Shown: positions 62,613 to 64,000 of the stretch, one piece after another
How the letters are laid out: each line of letters starts with the position of its first letter
Numbering within the stretch: the stretch's first letter is position 1
From: Lumbricus rubellus
Lineage: Eukaryota > Annelida > Clitellata > Crassiclitellata > Lumbricidae
NCBI GenBank assembly: GCA_945859605.1
Contig: OX243821.1
Span: 18,701,935 to 18,765,934 of the forward strand
Direction of reading: 5' to 3'
Length of the DNA: 64,000 nucleotides
Made by a program: the position numbers and the translations under genes
The notes under the pieces: generated by a model
The model's database searches: none
The model's input: only the letters and a program-made list of their open reading frames with translations
What the model was told of the DNA's origin: nothing

Positions 62613-64000
62613 CTAGACGGAGGCGACTTTTAAGGCGGCGAAACCCGCGGACCCAGCCGGCGAGTTATGATTATAACAGTTCTTGTCCAGCGACAAAAGC
62701 TTCAGATTGTTACTGCTACTATCCCGCAATATCGTTCTGTGATTGGTCGACGAGTCAACGCCAGGTGGCGCTTTATTCCGGTCAGTGACATAACAATGGT
62801 CGCCACTGGCAACGCCGACTTTACTCCGATCCGTGACGTAACAATGGTCGCCAGTGACAACGCCGACTTTATTCCGGTCGGTGACGTAACAATGGTCGCC
62901 ACTGGCAACGCCGACTTTGTTCCGGTCGGTGACGTAACAATGGTCGCCAGTGGCAACGCCGGCTTTATTCCGGTCAGTGACGTAACAATGGTCGCCAGTG
63001 GCAACGCCACCGCTAGTAACAACGCCTCCTACGTCATTTTGACCAGGTGCATTGTGCAGCGAGTTAAACTGATCGAGTTGACTGCTCGCCGTTTGGAACT
63101 TGGCCAACTTCTCCTTGCGTATGCGCCGCAGTCGCGAGTTCGTGCAGAGAATACAGGCGCAGCGGACAACGTGTGTAACGGCCACGTAGGCGAGGGTCCC
63201 TGTGAGGGCCGCGGCGCTGGTCCACACGTTAAACAGGTGGTCAGCCGTGTCGAGGTCCACTAGGGTTAGAACGGCGTCCGTGATTGCACCCGCTTCGTTG
63301 ATAGTTAACGTGTCCGTCTCGTAGAAGCGGGTTTCGTTTTTGCGCCCGTAGGAGCAGGATGAGGGGTCACTGGTCATCCCGATGTAGTCTAGGTCGGCGA
63401 GGATCTCCATACGGCAGGCATGGAGTTCGGGGAAGAGGGTCCGGTGAGGGGCCGTGCGCCAGTCGCCTCCGCCCCGACTGAAGTCCCCTTCCTCGTCCTC
63501 CGTGGACGCTGCAGGGTACGACTGACGGTAGAGACGGTGGAGGGCCTCCCCTGCGAACGAGAAGTTGGCGTAGTAGAACGTTTCGCGGTGGCTGAAACAG
63601 ACGATGGCGTGGAAGACAGTGCAGAGCGCCTGCTCGGCACCCAGGTAACTTACAGCGCCCAGGAGGTACCCGTAGGTGTTCAACAGCTGCCAGATGCGAC
63701 GCCGGTGCTGAGTCTCCGTTGTGAATCCCACCTCGGGGAGTCCAGCGGAAGCCCGGTTGAACCACCCAAGCAGGACGTCGATGATGTCCGTGTAGTACTG
63801 GATCTCGTCCCAGAAGTATCCCCCGTGCTTGACGTCCAGTCGGTGGTGGCCGAGGAAGGCGGCGAACAGGGGTTTGGAGCGGAACATGCGGTCTTCGGAG
63901 GGGCCTTGGGCGTCCTGGAATCCCCCTCCGCCGCCCCCGGTGGTGGTGGCGGCACCTGGCGGCCAGATGAGCAGCTGGGAGAGCGAGCGGTCGCTCCGTT
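62613..64000 (-). CDS. NIT-like sensor membrane protein, 3' part (5' cut by window)
   Basis: The frame is open from the window edge to TAG at 62,613 (461 residues visible). After a Gly-rich linker, residues about 38-160 contain DEIQYYTDIIDVLLGWF and WQLLNTYGYLLGAVSYLGAE, then EQALCTVFHAI and FAGEALHRLY. This order resembles NIT (nitrate/nitrite-sensing) ectodomains of animal receptor guanylate cyclases. Two N-glycosylation sequons (NFS, NET) and paired cysteines suit an extracellular location. A membrane helix (about 259-285) is followed by basic RLRRIRKEK, so the tail is cytosolic. Residues about 330-409 are five 16-residue repeats (GVATGDHCYVTDRNK). No cyclase or kinase domain follows. Either this is a tail-only receptor, or splicing leaves this exon before the repeats. 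The NIT assignment is from memory of the family pattern. Confidence 0.55.
   Translation of the reverse strand, partial: RSDRSLSQLLIWPPGAATTTGGGGGGFQDAQGPSEDRMFRSKPLFAAFLGHHRLDVKHGGYFWDEIQYYTDIIDVLLGWFNRASAGLPEVGFTTETQHRRRIWQLLNTYGYLLGAVSYLGAEQALCTVFHAIVCFSHRETFYYANFSFAGEALHRLYRQSYPAASTEDEEGDFSRGGGDWRTAPHRTLFPELHACRMEILADLDYIGMTSDPSSCSYGRKNETRFYETDTLTINEAGAITDAVLTLVDLDTADHLFNVWTSAAALTGTLAYVAVTHVVRCACILCTNSRLRRIRKEKLAKFQTASSQLDQFNSLHNAPGQNDVGGVVTSGGVATGDHCYVTDRNKAGVATGDHCYVTDRNKVGVASGDHCYVTDRNKVGVVTGDHCYVTDRSKVGVASGDHCYVTDRNKAPPGVDSSTNHRTILRDSSSNNLKLLSLDKNCYNHNSPAGSAGFAALKVASV
62772..63008. repeat. 48-bp minisatellite within the membrane-protein exon
   Basis: Five units of 48 bp (GTGACGTAACAATGGTCGCC on the plus strand). 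The length is a multiple of three, so the reading frame is kept. Each unit also contains a TGACGTAA word. Confidence 0.95.

Noticed and set aside
62667..63263. 198-codon plus-strand frame
   Set aside because: Antisense shadow of the minus-strand membrane-protein exon and its 48-bp repeat.

Overview
This is animal nuclear DNA, most likely from a marine invertebrate deuterostome; an echinoderm is my best guess but is not proven. The reasons are spliced genes with GT-AG introns, a metazoan translation regulator (PAIP1), tRNA-derived SINEs, CR1/L2-like LINE tails, Helitrons, a very large number of hAT-type MITEs, and the frequent TAGGCCTA-type words common in such genomes. No bacterial or viral gene organisation is visible.

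Layout. 1-203: a possible end of a coding exon cut by the window edge. 200-12,500: almost gene-free, dominated by tetranucleotide, 62/66-bp and GT-rich tandem arrays, with a short Helitron (589-1,149), a hAT MITE (4,905-5,228) and other repeats. 14,400-18,700 (+): a poorly resolved multi-exon locus ending in a clear terminal exon and AATAAA signals. 19,000-22,400: LINE tails, SINEs and MITEs. 22,399-25,435 (-): a complete 4-exon gene for a 403-residue F-box-like/beta-propeller protein. 28,154-33,454 (-): a 6-exon gene for a 305-residue coiled-coil protein. 34,000-42,000: nested transposons and a 0.33-kb tandem triplication. 42,399-54,130 (-): a complete 10-coding-exon PAIP1 gene (412 residues). 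One exon was recovered only by phase and homology, and every junction is in phase. 55,537-60,735: an inverted-repeat element holding a 4.8-kb hAT element, which holds an 86-bp satellite, which holds a MITE duplicated along with the satellite. 61,000-62,500: LINE tails. 62,613-64,000 (-): the 3' part of a single-pass membrane protein whose ectodomain resembles NIT sensor domains and whose tail carries five 16-residue repeats.

The genes do not form an obvious pathway. PAIP1 acts in poly(A)-dependent translation. The F-box protein would be a substrate receptor for an SCF ubiquitin ligase. The coiled-coil protein has no assigned role. The membrane protein looks like a sensor. The most unusual features are structural: tandem repeats lie against splice junctions, including arrays that copy the 3' splice-site region of PAIP1 introns; satellites have grown inside MITEs; and at least eight hAT-type MITE families show 8-bp target duplications with no transposase in the window.
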